64,000 bases of DNA from Antilocapra americana (GCA_007570785.1 ML664662.1:496163-560162); one strand, 5' to 3'. Shown: positions 1-12,195, counted from the first letter of the stretch. Notes: a model not told the origin generated them from the letters alone. Program-made: numbers and translations.

Positions 1-130
1 ATTTCTCTGGAGCGAACGCAAATAACTTTCCACTCAGGATTAATGACTGCACTTGATGACCAGAGACCAGCGCTTATGAGGGATACACTTGAGACCCAAT
101 CCCCATATTCAAATCAAGGGAGCAACTGTT

Positions 131-235
131 ATTGTTTAGTTGCTATGTAATGTCCAACTCTTTGTGACCATGGACTGTAGCCCACTAGACTACAGTCGCA
201 AAGGGTCGCAAAGAGTCGGACATGATTGACTTTCA
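131..235. repeat. Rearranged Bov-A fragments, head-to-head
   Basis: Positions 131-182 read as the minus-strand Bov-A tail (gttgctatgtaatgtccaac, catggactgtagccc). Positions 186-235 read as the plus-strand tail, ending in agagtcggacatgattgac, with a small internal tandem of gtcgcaaag. Confidence 0.75.
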
Positions 236-910
236 CTTCAATCCAACCTAACACTGAACTTGAGTCTTTAGGAGATTCAGGTATGACATGTATGTCTTCC
301 TTTGGTTCTAGCATTTTCAGTTTATTCTTGACTTTAAAGAAAGTATTTAAATATGTTTAAAGTGTTAAAACATTCTAGAGTTAAACCAGCTTCTCTATGA
401 TGTAAACTATCAGTCTTTTTAGCTTCAAACTGGTTTTGTAGCCTGTCACACTTTGTCACAGAGGAATAGCAATTACATACGTAAATGTGAATTGCATATT
501 GATAAATTACCACTGCAGAAAAGCATCTGAAAATGTTAAGTGCTGCTTTTGGTTACTTGGCACCATGTTTTTCTAAAGACAGGAACACAGTGAGAGGGAC
601 ATCCTATAGCCAAATGTAAGGTTTATCAAAGTGTAAGGTTTTTTCAACACTCACTACATTCTACTCTGGCCTGCACTCCTTCCAAAACAGTATATTGGAA
701 GCTTTTCCCTGTAAGAATGGAGTGTCTGCTAATCTCAGTGTAAGAAGCCTACTTCAAGTGTCTGATGCTGAGTGGGTAAGTGCTAAACACAAACCCAACA
801 TCCGACTTATCTACCACTTACATTACTAGTTACAGTTAACTAATCCAAGCTTCAGTAGATTTAAAGGCAAATCTGTTCATATTTTACTGCAAATCTGAAT
901 TTTCACTTTT

Positions 911-1180
911 AAAAAAATGATTTGGCTGTGCTGGGTCTCTGTTGCTCCTTGCTCCGCGGGCTTTGTTCTAGTCGCAGCGATTGGGGGCTCCTCTCTAGTT
1001 GTGGTGTGTGGGTCTCTCGTTATGGTGGCTTCTTGTTGAGGAGTACGGGCTCTAGAGCACAGGTTCAGTAGTTGTGGTGCATGGACTTTTTTGTCTCCAG
1101 GCATGTGGAATCTTCCTGGACCAGGGATCAAACCCACGTCTCCTACATTGGCAGGCGGATTCTTTTACCACTGAGCCCGC
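911..1180 (-). mobile_element. CHR-type tRNA-derived SINE
   Basis: Minus orientation: starts tttggctgtgctgggtctct and ends near the tRNA-like head at ggcggattcttttaccactg. Typical of cetartiodactyl genomes. Confidence 0.75.
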
Positions 1181-3027
1181 AAATCTCAATTTTTGGTTTT
1201 TGGATTTTAATTAAAAATCTCAACCTTAGGGCAATAGAGAAGGCTAACTACAACCTAAGAGCTTGGTATTTAAATCTGACTCAGTAACTTTAGCTTTTAA
1301 ATCTCTTTAGTGTAATACATTCATGGTCTTAGCCTCTGACCTAGTCAGACTTCCTAAGAAGATATGGTTAACACAGCCTTGTAGGAATCCACATTAGGCC
1401 CGTTTTGCTAAGAAAGGATTTATACTAAATGCTTAAGACATTCTGAAAGTAGATGACTGGAAGAACTAACTACTAGTACTACTGATTAATTTTTCAGTAG
1501 TAATAACTTTCTAGGTCTTTGACTTTAAACACACAGCCTGAAAAAGCTGTTTCCCTATTCACCCAACAGAACACATCAAGAACTCTTCAGGGACACATCC
1601 TACACATAGAAACCTTTCGGAAAAGGATTACGAAGGGTTAACCTGTATCTCCTTGGTGCCCCAAGACACTATTTCTTGCTGACAGTCCTGGGGCACTGTA
1701 GGACATTGCCAGCCTTCACAATGTTAACTCTTCCTTCTCAGTCCCACTAACACCAGATTTAAGACTGCAAATAGATTATCTACTTCCGGATTCCAAGGAA
1801 AATGCACCCAGTGTTTTAATGGGTGGGGAAGAGCTCGATGGCAACTCAAAGAATACATATCGAATCCTCCTGTGAGGCCCCACTGGAGGACTTGCGGAAA
1901 AACATTCCTGTGTCCAAAGCATCTGTTTTGAATAGTTTTACATCTATACAATTGAAAAATAGTAAATGAGTTGACTTCCATTTTGTAGGGTGGTTCCCAC
2001 TGGTCTCCCTTTAGGGCAGGAGGTGGTGAAGGGAAGGTGAGGCTAGGACAGCTGGTGTTTGAACTGTCATTTACGTGAGAAAAGCCCACCACAATGAAAA
2101 ACTTCTATTTCTAGATAAATGCTGATGGAGCAAAATGAGATGACCTTCTGTATTCAGATGACAACTAAAAGCATTCCCATTTTACTCTTGAGCTGTGTAC
2201 ATTTCAGTGGACGGTCTTTTTTTATGTGGGTCTGTAATTTGTTTTGTGGAGGAGTTTTTAGTATATTTAAGAACATTTCCCTTGAGAATTTAGGTCCTAA
2301 AGCAAATGAATTATTAATAAAGCCTTTGCTATCACCCTAACTTTAAACTTCGGGGTAGAAATACTATCCATTTTCTACCTACCTGTAAATTATCAGATTA
2401 CAATGAAGCAGTTCAAAATATTGGTGGCCATATACATTTTCATTGTTAGATGTGTTCATGTGTCTAAAAATACTAAAAAGTCAAACGGCTTAATCCAACT
2501 AGTTTTCCAAATTGCAGAATACTAGATTTATTCATTTTCTGGTTCTCTTTTTAAAACACAAAGTTTGATAAAAATTAGGGCTGTCTCTTTCTTTAGCAGT
2601 AATGCTTGCAATAACCCAACTTAAGTACCAACAGGTTTCTATGGAAGTCATATTTCTTTGGAACATGGCAACAAAGAATTACTTTTCAGATATTAGAAAG
2701 CAGAGCAGATGGAATTTGTTAAGACAATTAAGTGAATTTTCACTTCTATTAACATCCCTCAAATATGTGACCTGCTTTATTGCTGATTTAAGTGAACTTT
2801 GAAACCAAGTGTTTGACCAATCTTGGTTTTAGAATGAAGGGTTGTCAACAGACCACAATCTCGTTTGAAAGGCTTAGATGTGAAGATACAAATTAAGGGC
2901 TGCATCCCTCTACTTATATTTTCCTTTTAAAGTTCCCTTCAGATCAATTACACCTCTAATTTACCTTTCACTTAGAAAATCTTATTTTAATAAATAAAAG
3001 GGGAAACCGAAATTTAATTTATAAAGT

Positions 3028-3033
3028 TTTATT
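3028..3033 (-). terminator. USP9X: Candidate distal polyadenylation signal AATAAA
   Basis: The plus strand reads TTTATT, which is AATAAA on the transcribed strand, within an AT-rich stretch. A T-rich and GT-poor stretch follows in the transcript direction. It is chosen as the likely distal signal because repeats reappear further left. It is only a hexamer match. Confidence 0.4.
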
Positions 3034-4080
3034 TTTGTATATGTGCTAAATCTTAGGAACTGTGGACAATCTTCAGTCTGTTGGCTTGTAAAAGGCTGAG
3101 AAGTATGTGATCTGGGTGGTGAGATTTCCTTTTAGGAATCTGGATTTCAAAATGCAAAAAAATTTTTTCACTCATTTGCAAGTTTAAAACATGGTGCACC
3201 TTTCCCCCTTTTTTCTTAGACCTATAAATTCGGAGGAAAAGTGCTACATTTCTGCAAATGTAATCTAAAATAATAGTAAATACAATCGGCAGCAAGTTCT
3301 TAATACATTTAGCACTTCCGTAGTGATTTACCACACCCAAAAACTTATTTTCAAACACTAAACACTCATATAGGCGCAGGACCAATTTTAGTTGAGCCCC
3401 ACTAGGAAACCAGTACTGTTTTTTTTTTAAATCAGTAACACAAAAACTGGGGGGGAGGGGAGCAGTGTTTACTTTCTCGGCAGTATGTAATACCTTCAAA
3501 CTAGAGACCAAAATTGGGCACTTACAAAAAGGCAATTTTTAAAAAATCCAGTTATAATTCTAAATAAGGCAGGATATATCCACCAAAATTAATAAGATTC
3601 AGCAAAGTAAGAGTTCCAGCTGGAAAAATAAGAAAAAATGGAACTATTTTGGAGTAGTCATCTGCGTATTCACAGACTTGCTTTCATTTATAAATGTAAT
3701 TCAAATAAAAAAGGCTCCTCATCTTTTTAACCCACTACTAGGGTTAAATACGTAAATCGATATCATTCACTAATAAAAATTAAACATGAAAAAAATATAA
3801 AACATTTTCATAATTCTAAATTTGTACACATAACAGCTGAAAGACAAGGCTGGGAAATTATCATTGAGAGAAAAATCAATGAAGACAAAAATCCCAAATA
3901 TGAGGATGTTCTTATTTCTGCCTCGAAAATGCTGAACATGAAAATTTGGTTGGTAGGGGGCTTAGAAACAGCAGCAGTATGGTTTTTGCCAAGTTGTGCA
4001 CTGAAATACTTAGATCCAATAGGGCAAAGCCCTTGTTTACACAGATTAACAATGCAAATATCTTCAGTCTTTATGTTAAC

Positions 4081-4180
4081 NNNNNNNNNNNNNNNNNNNN
4101 NNNNNNNNNNNNNNNNNNNNNNNNNNNNNNNNNNNNNNNNNNNNNNNNNNNNNNNNNNNNNNNNNNNNNNNNNNNNNNNN
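4081..4180. other. Assembly gap, 100 N
   Basis: Exactly 100 N, the conventional length for a gap of unknown size, within the inferred USP9X 3' UTR. Reading frames across it are meaningless. Confidence 0.99.
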
Positions 4181-6262
4181 AGGAAATATATATATGGCTC
4201 AAGAAATCAGTTGAGGGAGAATTAAATAATCTGTAGGCACTTTGAAGACTTGAAGTTTAAAATGTGCCATTTGTGTTCAGAAAAAGACCTCAAAATCTCC
4301 GCTATGTTGCTCTTACAATAACATGCATCTTAAAATTTTCAGTTATACATTAATGCTTGCTTAAGAGTTAAATAGAGAAAATAATTTGCACAAACAAAAG
4401 TAACTCCATTCACTTTCCCTAGATCCTGATCACAGCACAGACCACTCTTCCTCAAGTGGAGGGAGAAAGGACTCACAAGCCCTCAAAGCAGCCAAGGTGG
4501 GATCTCCCTCCGAGGAGAAAAATTCACAGCCTTTTAAAATGTAAAGTTTTCACATCTCCGAAGTCATTCATTTTTAAATTAAGTATATTACATACTTTTG
4601 TTAAGGACCAGGACACACACAAATCACCTCAGATGGTTAGATGGTGTAATTCATGATAGCAACTTGCTCAAATAAATTTAACCTCACTGCTAAGGAAACT
4701 TGGAATTGAGGAACTTCTAAATTAAAGTTACCAGTTGGAATTGCAGATAGTGTGTATGACTTTGGCTCACACTTAAACTCATATGTAATATACTTAAGGT
4801 AAAAAACAGGCTCTATCTGGTGTCAAATTTTAGTATTACAGAAAACCTAGAAGCACAGATTGACTACAGAGTACTGCAAATAAGATATCCAAAGCTTTAT
4901 CTTAAATACCTGCCCCCTTTAATCACAAAATAACAAATTCTCAATTTTGTTTCTGCTTTGTTCAATTCCAACTATAGCCTTTTTGACAAAACATTTGCCT
5001 ATTAACTGAATTGTAAAAAATACAACCAAGCTTGTGCTCATTAAATATACATGTATATAAAAACATACAAAAAGTACAAGATTGATTATGTTAGGAAACT
5101 TTTACAGTGTCAACATCCTGTTTTTCTCTTAAATCTTCAGTCAAGGGCCAAAAGTCAAATCTTTCTGTGCACAAAAACTCAATGTGACTGAACTCCTGAA
5201 TTCAGGGTCATGTCTAGGTGCGCTACGCACAGAATTAACCTTAATGTGCAATCCTTTAAAAAAAACCAAAAAACAAAAAAACCCCAAAACACACCACAGG
5301 ACAAAAAGTTCTTCTTAAATCAAATTCTATTTGTGAATTCAGCAAAATAATTTCTATAAAATAAAACAGCAAAATATTTAAATAGGGTGGACTGTATCTG
5401 TTTGCAGGGGTATTTGGTTTTTAGACAGGTTCCAAAAAATTACACACATTCAAGTTACCAATTCTCTTTTAAATACAGTATTAACTGATGAATTTATCAT
5501 CTTAAATGTTTATTCTGATATTGATACCTCAATTATATTAACCAGTTTTCTTTTTAATTAGACCCTGCTTCAAACATGAAAATTTTTGGAATAATGGAAA
5601 AGGAGCTAGGACAACTCTTGCTTTCAAGTGAAATTGTGACTGAGCAGCAGCTCAGCAAACATCTTGGTGCAGTGGTATTCCAAGTACTGTGGGTTTTTGA
5701 TGACTTCCGCTTCACTGGGATCCAGCAGAAGGCAAGTTTTAGAAGGTTCTCCTAGTAAGCTCTACAAAAGAAACAAAACAAGCACACCAAATACAGTCTT
5801 CTATTATGCTCTGAGCATCCTGGCATAGCAAATTTTTGCATATTTGTTTTAAATCTTTTAAAATTCCCGTTACTGACACTTAAAGTTTCTTTACCCCACC
5901 CAGAGATTGAATTGTCAAACATTAAGATGTAAGCAACATATGTGTAACTGAAATCCATCTGTTTATCACACTTCTCCCCTTGTTTTTATATTTTATATTC
6001 TAGGTGTAAGAAGGAAAAGCTCTGAGCAATACAGCTGTCACACTGGGACAACTGCTGTCATTATGGTAATTTTTTCCTCATTGGCTACACTAACCTGGTG
6101 TGAAGCCATGCTAAATGTTACAGCATAACTATAGCTTCAAAGTGATTAACCTAACATCAGAATAAAAAGGCAATGAAAAAGATCTAGAAACAATGTTACA
6201 TCACCAATTTTCCACATCAACCAAATAATTTAAAGGTTACCAGCCTTACATTGCTCATAATA

Positions 6263-6578
6263 AAACTGACTCCAGTGGCAAAGAATTAATATGAAACTAT
6301 TGGTGTGGCTGACATGGATGGGCTCTGGTTTGTTGCTGTTGGTTTATTTTTTGTTTTTGTAAAGGAGTTGATCCAACTGCCGTTAGGCAGGCAACACTGG
6401 TTGCAGAGTGCAATGGGTTTAACAAGAAAATTAACTTTTGTAGGTTTTGTAGATCTGTGAGTCTCAAGAAAAAAGTCTTGCTTAAGAATTAACAGTCAGA
6501 CATTAATATACTATATACACCTTTGCCATTTACACATTAGCATCAGGCCATTTATTACAAAACACTATACACTTTCCA
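6263..6578 (-). repeat. 3' UTR copy of a 316-bp direct duplication
   Basis: Begins aaactgactccagtggcaaa and ends acactttcca. It is nearly identical to 7724-8042, in the same orientation and offset by about 1.46 kb. I count six substitutions and one 3-bp indel. It includes minus-strand AATAAA at 6343-6348 and 6551-6556. Confidence 0.95.
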
Positions 6579-6755
6579 CTGCAGGCGAGTTATATATTGA
6601 CAGCAAATTTCTGCAGATAAGACAGTGAATAAACTTTCCACTCCATATTGATTAGGAATAGTTTTTTCTAGTTTTAAATATTAGCCAGACACAGAAAAAG
6701 GTTGGACTGTAAGGCCTGGGTGCAGTCTTGATGGAACCAGTTAATCATGTGCATT

Positions 6756-6893
6756 TCACTGATCCTTCGTCTGAGGTGGGGACACTTCTTCACTGCCTTC
6801 GTAATTTTCTTGTGCTCGTTGGCCAGTTCTCTGAGGGTTGTTCATGTGATGTGCCGCTGGGCCTGTATACGGCTGTCCATGCACATGGTTATT
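6756..6893 (-). CDS. USP9X: USP9X terminal coding exon W31 with stop
   Basis: Has 45 codons plus TGA at 6756-6758, [20 protein letters not shown] to [11 protein letters not shown]. The acceptor is ctcccag|[17 protein letters not shown] and [14 protein letters not shown] match the USP9X C-terminus rather than the USP9Y version I remember (Leu, Lys, Thr, Asn and Met changes). The exon continues into the 3' UTR. Confidence 0.96.
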
Positions 6894-7614
6894 CTGGGAG
6901 GGGAGACAAGATCTGCATGTTAAAACTTTTAATATATTGAACTTCAGCTTTAAAGATCACAGGCTGAAGTTTGTGGAAATGTAAACATTCCTTTTTATTC
7001 CTAAGACTTAACAAGTAAATACGCTTGGACTAACGATGAAAACATTGCTTTGAAACAGAAAAGACAGCCTCAAAGCCCCAAGAGCAGCATAGGTGTGATT
7101 CTTTGGCCAAGTTGTTTTTAAGTGCCCAAAATTATTCACATTCAAGTCTGACAAATAAGGGATAACACAGCCCATTATTGCTTGTGGTTAAAAAAAAAAA
7201 ACCACAGAAGAGCCAGAACACATCCATTCTCACTCTAGGCCCCTTGAAACTTCTATACAAGAAATCTGATTATGAGATCTGTATAAGCAACAACCCTCAA
7301 CACAGAATGATGTTAATGAAAACAAAACAACATTGAAGATAATGGATTAATCAGGCATGATTAAACATGAACATATTACTTTCTGAGGGAAGTAACTCTT
7401 CTGCTGGATTTGGGTCCTTAATGTTTTAAACCTCTGAACTCTCATTTTTCTGTACATTCCCACCAGCCAAGCCAAGAAGATTTTAGGCTTTCACTTTCTG
7501 TAATTTCTATTAGGAAAACAAATATCTTGGATATGCATTTTCTAATTAGCCAGCATGCTTCTACCTCTACTATGCACTGTAAGAAAAGAATGCTTAAATG
7601 ATTTTGAAAGCATA

Positions 7615-7723
7615 GTTCCTAGACCAGAGCAGCATCACCCGGGAACTCATTAGAAAAGATTTTTCTGCTCCCACCTCCGAGACCTACTGAATCACAAACT
7701 CTGGGGTACCCCCTCAACAGCCC
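7615..7723 (+). mobile_element. MER5A-like hAT fragment
   Basis: Matches the MER5A-style text around agcagcatcacccgggaact and gacctactgaatcacaaact. It is truncated at the boundary of the duplicated UTR block. Confidence 0.6.
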
Positions 7724-8042
7724 AAACTGACTCCAGTGGCAAAGAATTAACATGAAACTATTGGTGTGGCTGACATGGATGGGCTCTGGTTTGTTGCTGT
7801 TGGTTTATTTTATGTTTTTGTAAAGGAGTTGATCCAACTGCCGTCAGGCAGGCAACACTGGTTGCAGAGTGCAATGGGTTTAACAAGAAAATCAACTTTT
7901 GTAGGTTTTGTAGATATGTGAGTCTCCTCAAGAAAAAAGTCTTGCTTAAGAATTAACAGTCAGACATTAATATACTATATACACCTTTGCCATTTACACA
8001 TTAGCATCAGGCCATTTATTACAAAACACTAGACACTTTCCA
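7724..8042 (-). repeat. Last-intron copy of the 3' UTR duplication
   Basis: It is the second copy of 6263-6578, lying between the last two coding exons. It carries an extra ctc near 7925 and AATAAA hexamers at 7804-7809 and 8015-8020 (minus strand). The left junction falls directly after a MER5-like fragment. No poly(A) tail or clear target-site duplication is seen, so it does not look like a retrocopy. Confidence 0.95.
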
Positions 8043-8622
8043 AGCATTGGGATTCCAATGCTTGTTCCAGAATCACTGCCACAAAAGATCGAAATTAGTC
8101 ACACCTGGGGCTTAGACACGTTCTCATTTAGAAAGTTTCTTCATCTAAATTTAGTTATTGATCTTCTAAAAAAAAATTCATGGAACTCTGTCAAATCCCT
8201 GACTTTTTTCGAATAATTTTTTACTGTTACTGAAGTCTTGGTTATGTCATGTAAGCAACCAGTTCTTCCTTCATTGCCAGATTTCACGTCTCTACTTGCA
8301 GACTTGGCCTACCAGGAAATGTCATCTTAATCCATTATACTAAATATTACCATTTTATATCAATACAAATAAACATAGTTTTTACTAACTTCATCTACTA
8401 AATACAAGAAGGGTGCATATATTTGACCAGGAAACACCACAGGGGAAGCTCAAACATGTCACACTGTGACCGCATGCCACCCATTCCTCTTTTGATCATG
8501 CCCCCAAAGCTGGTCTAGATTATCCCCCTATTACTTTATGGTGGCAACAAAAAACTTAGCCATCCTATAAATAATGCATAACAATTCTAAGGGATAAAAA
8601 CAGAAACTAAGCCTGATAATAC

Positions 8623-8718
8623 CTGCTGATACTGAGATCCAGGTGAGTGGGGGTATAACGGGGCATCTTCAGGTGGAGGTGACTCATGCTCATCTGGGGC
8701 ATCTTGGTCATCTGGCTC
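8623..8718 (-). CDS. USP9X: USP9X exon W30, acidic/Pro-rich tail
   Basis: Has 32 codons, phase 0, [20 protein letters not shown] then [12 protein letters not shown]. It is a disordered acidic and Pro-rich segment. The ESPPPEDAP and SPGSQ forms match USP9X, whereas human USP9Y has a different sequence here as I remember it. The acceptor is aatcag|GAG and the donor CAG|GTATTA. Confidence 0.95.
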
Positions 8719-9021
8719 CTGATTTTAAATATTTAAAGATAAAGAATTATGTAGGCAAATTCAATTTTTTTGCACTTGAAATAAAATCTTTAAAAAACCG
8801 ACCCACTAACAAATTTTATTATAGATAAAATAACTGAAAGAAACCTGATTTGGGTTCTCTCAGAAAGATTCAGGTGATCTCCCCAAAATTTCTTTAAAAG
8901 AAGACTCCCTCATTAAGTTAAGACCACATATAGTATACATATTAAAGCAAATAAGACTCCGCATAATTCTTCCCCCATTATCATTAATGCATAAACACTG
9001 GCCTATAAAGTAAAAAATTAC

Positions 9022-9282
9022 TTTGCTTTCTTCCATTTCTATCTGCTGCACACTGGTGGCTTTTTTTACCTCCTCTGGACAGAGTTCACAAGCTTTTGCA
9101 AGTGTCATCCTAGCACTATGTGATCTCTCCAAGAAATAACCATTTGATGTTTCATTGCTTTGCACCGGAGGAGACCAATTATTATAAGTGTACTGAGGAT
9201 TGCCAGTGTATGGTCGTCTTTCAAGTTCATCTCCAAGCCACTCCACTGCCCAGGTCCACTTTCTTTTAAGATCTCCATTGCC
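9022..9282 (-). CDS. USP9X: USP9X exon W29, two alternative splice donors
   Basis: The acceptor is ttgaag|GGC. The short form ends at 9070 after ACELCPEE (donor GAG|GTAAAA), 71 codons. The long form ends at 9022 (donor AAA|GTAATT), 87 codons, adding [16 protein letters not shown] in frame. Both join W30 ([10 protein letters not shown]) in phase 0. The 16-residue difference equals that between the known 2554- and 2570-residue USP9X isoforms. Confidence 0.95.
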
Positions 9283-9452
9283 CTTCAAAAGCAAATAAAG
9301 CTATGTATGTAAAAAGGTTTTGCAGTGTTTTTCAAAGTTAACTTGAAACGACAACTCCAAATTCTCATAATTCTCTTCTTTTAAAACAGAATCCTTAAAT
9401 CGGATTCAGGTTTCTACAAAATTATACACAAACACACAGAAAAAACCCTCAC

Positions 9453-9609
9453 CTGTAGAATCTGGTAAGCAACAGGACAATTGCTAAAGAGAGCTACCAT
9501 ACATTTTATACACTGGTATGCTCTTTTTTGATAGTGATTCTTAGAGCGCTGGATTGTGTCAAACAGCCCATCTCGGTCATCTGGGATTCCTTTGAGTGCA
9601 TTGTGAATT
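9453..9609 (-). CDS. USP9X: USP9X exon W28
   Basis: Has one split base plus 52 codons, [20 protein letters not shown] to [10 protein letters not shown]. The acceptor is tttcag|A and the donor CAG|GTGAGG. It has Asn for Ser in FSNCPVAYQ against remembered human USP9X. Confidence 0.96.
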
Positions 9610-9649
9610 CTGAAAGGGAACAACATAAATTAAAACTTCTAAAATCAAA

Positions 9650-9790
9650 TAGCAGCTAACATTTACTAAGTGCCTACTGTGGGCCATTCAATAGAGGTCT
9701 TTGATGTAGTCATATGATCTAATACTTAAACACATAAGAAAAAAAAGAGGTTAAAAGGCTTATACCCAAGGTCATATGGCTGCCCAGAAC
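9650..9790 (+). mobile_element. MIR SINE fragment
   Basis: Reads as diverged MIR: tagcagctaacatttactaa, cctactgtgggcc and a later cccaaggtcatatggctg. Confidence 0.7.
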
Positions 9791-9799
9791 CAACTTATT

Positions 9800-10655
9800 T
9801 CTGATCCAAAACAACAAATATTGTATGATTCCACTTATACGAGGTATTCAAAATAGGCAAAAGTCAGAGAAAGCAAGAATAATGGGTACAGAGTTTCAGT
9901 CTGAGATGATGAAAAATTCTGGGGATGGACTGCAGTGATGGTAACACAACTAAACGGTTAGTTGAAAACCATTTTTAACACTTAAAAAATGGTTAAAACA
10001 GTAAATCTTGTAATTAATACTTCCAATTTTTCAAAAGATATTTTAAAAGTTACCTGCCTGCAATTGTACTCTGAGCTATATAAAAAGAGAATTGAAAACA
10101 GGTGTTTTTTTGAAAATACAAAACGTGTACATGAATGTTTTCAACAGTATTATTCACAACAGCCAAAAGGTGGAAACAACCCAAATATCCACCAACAAAT
10201 GAACAAATATATAAAATGTAACGTATCCATACAACAGAATATTATTCACTCATGAAGAGGGATGAATTACAGATATGTAGTCTAACATGGATGCATTTGA
10301 AAACTATGCTAAGCGAAAAGAAGCCAGATACAAAAGAACATATTGTATGATTCTGATCATATGAGATGAACGGAATATCCAAGTCCTGGGTATTTTGCCC
10401 ATGGATAGCCAAATCTATAGAGATAGAAAGCAGACGAGTGGGTGTCAGGGGCTCGGGGATAGGAGAACTAGAAAGTGACTGCTTAATTGGGTTTGGATTT
10501 TCCTTCCAGAGTGATGAAAATGAACGGAATTAGACAGTGGTAATGGATGCACAACACTATATATACTAAAAATCACTGAACTGCATATTTCAAAATAGTT
10601 AAAAAAAAATAGTGAATTTTATCTCAATAAAGAAACATTACAAAAAAAAAAAAGA
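9800..10655 (+). mobile_element. LINE-1 3' end fragments
   Basis: Contains text typical of L1 3' ends: ttgtatgattccacttatac, acaacagccaaaaggtggaa and caaatgaacaaatatataaa. It ends in tctcaataaag followed by an A-tract. At least two fragments are joined. A 13-bp direct repeat (aaagaaacattac) flanks the final A-tract. Confidence 0.8.
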
Positions 10656-12106
10656 AACATTACCTGTATAGTCAGTAATAAAAGTAAAAACCTTTTATAC
10701 ACTGTATATTTTACTTAATAGAACGTTTCAAATCAAAAGGCAAGCTTCGGGTTTTTTTTGTATTACGTGCATTCATAAAATTCATTTTGTTTTGAAATAA
10801 CTTTTTAATTCTGCAAAGATAAACCATCTCAGGCCACACAATCAACCATGTACAGGCTTCCTGCTATTTAATATGAAACATTGCATTGTATTTTCTGTTT
10901 TTACCTTCAATTTTTTCAAGTGATAACGAATCAACTGCTTTACAAATGCCATTTTTATCAATATTATCTTTGCCTCCCTTGTTCTTCACTGCCTAACAGT
11001 GCCAAACCCATGGGAAATGCTCCATAAATAAACAGTTTACTGAATGACTTTTAAAAGCCCACTATGAGAAAATTATTTTCAAGCTTGGTGCCAGGGACTT
11101 GTAACAGCAATCTTATTACACAAAAAACAAATTCCCATGTTTAAACCAGCACATGTGCCTTTAGTGTTATTACTTATTCTAATTAGGGCTAACTGGTTTA
11201 AAGCTATACATGTTTACAATATTTTCAAAAGAAAATAGTGAAAACTTAAGATTCCATTTCAACTGACTCACAAGTTTCAAATCCTCTGATCATATTCAGA
11301 AGGGTACTGGTAGTGTTCAAAAAAACAGCTACAGTTTTGGAACTGTTAAATTTTGTGTTTAATGGAAACTGATTTCTGGTTTCATCCCATTATTATAATA
11401 TTAACTGTTTAAAATCTATGACTGTTAATTTTGGGGAATAATTTGAAAATAGTATTTAATGATTTCTGGCATTTCCAATCCACACTAAGGCTCAAGACTT
11501 TAATTCCTCTTTCAGCATTTTGTTGTTACCGAACCTGTGTTCAGGTTTCTGTTTTAGTTAATAGTGACAGAGAAGAAACAGTCGAATTGTTTCCCAACAA
11601 ATTCTTCAATATATATTAAATAAGATTTCTTTAAACACATTTTTAAAAAGGTTATGTATTGATTGGTTAAAAACAACGTACCCAGAGGCTTGCACAAACC
11701 TAACTCTGTATATCCCCCGGGGAGCAATGACCTAGTACTTGCTCAGTGTTCACACTGACTTTCATTAACTACTATGAGTATTGGGAACTGCCTATACTTA
11801 TTTACCGAAGGGACACTCACATAATTGTAGAACTAACGTAATCCAATCCTAAAATAACCCTAGAGCATCACTGATGAGATGGAAACATTTACCAAAAACT
11901 CCCTCCAAATAAAAAACATAACGCCAAAAGTTTAATATATTAAGTATGCCACTTGGGCAATGAGAGGGAAAAAAAAATAAAGTTGTAAGGGAAGGGGGAA
12001 CGTTTTTATTCATCCATAAGTTTTACAATAAAAGAGGTTAAAAAAATAAATGTGTTAATTTCACTTACTCTAAGAACTGGGCAAGAAACAAAACAAGGGT
12101 AGCTAC
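10656..12106. other. USP9X: Intron W27-W28, unassigned part
   Basis: AT-rich intronic sequence with no recognised repeat or RNA. A 62-codon plus-strand ORF at 11431-11619 has no recognisable family. Confidence 0.5.
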
Positions 12107-12195
12107 CTGTGAGTCTGCCAGGAGTCCTCAATCAGCAAGATCTGCAGAAGCAGATCCAAGTAGGGCCGGAGTTCGTAAGTATAGGAATATGCCAC
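12107..12195 (-). CDS. USP9X: USP9X exon W27
   Basis: Has 29 codons plus [22 protein letters not shown] then LIEDSWQTH. The acceptor is ttttag|GTG and the donor CAG|GTAGCT. It is a short exon missed by simple ORF scanning. Confidence 0.95.

Larger units (their letters stand above)
1..3009. other. 3' flank of USP9X
   Basis: No gene is seen. It holds a rearranged Bov-A fragment at 131-235 and a tRNA-derived SINE at 911-1180. The rest, including an extra minus-strand AATAAA near 2526, is unassigned AT-rich sequence. The UTR could extend somewhat into the right part. Confidence 0.6.
3010..6755 (-). other. USP9X: USP9X 3' UTR (left end approximate)
   Basis: Runs from the stop codon leftward with no recognisable SINE or LINE, unlike the introns and the flank, which suggests a transcribed, constrained UTR. 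Minus-strand AATAAA hexamers occur at 6551-6556, 6343-6348, 5509-5514 and 3028-3033. The last would give a UTR of about 3.7 kb plus the unknown gap, near the length I expect for mammalian USP9X. The true cleavage site cannot be fixed by reading. It contains the 100-N gap and the parent-like copy of the duplicated 316-bp block. Confidence 0.55.
6894..8622. other. USP9X: Last USP9X intron
   Basis: It holds the MER5A-like fragment and the duplicated UTR block. The remainder (6894-7614 and 8043-8622) is unassigned AT-rich sequence. Confidence 0.7.

Noticed and set aside
3053..3535. 160-codon minus-strand ORF left of the USP9X stop
   Set aside because: It lies in the inferred 3' UTR, has no recognisable domain, and its composition looks like chance in AT-rich DNA.
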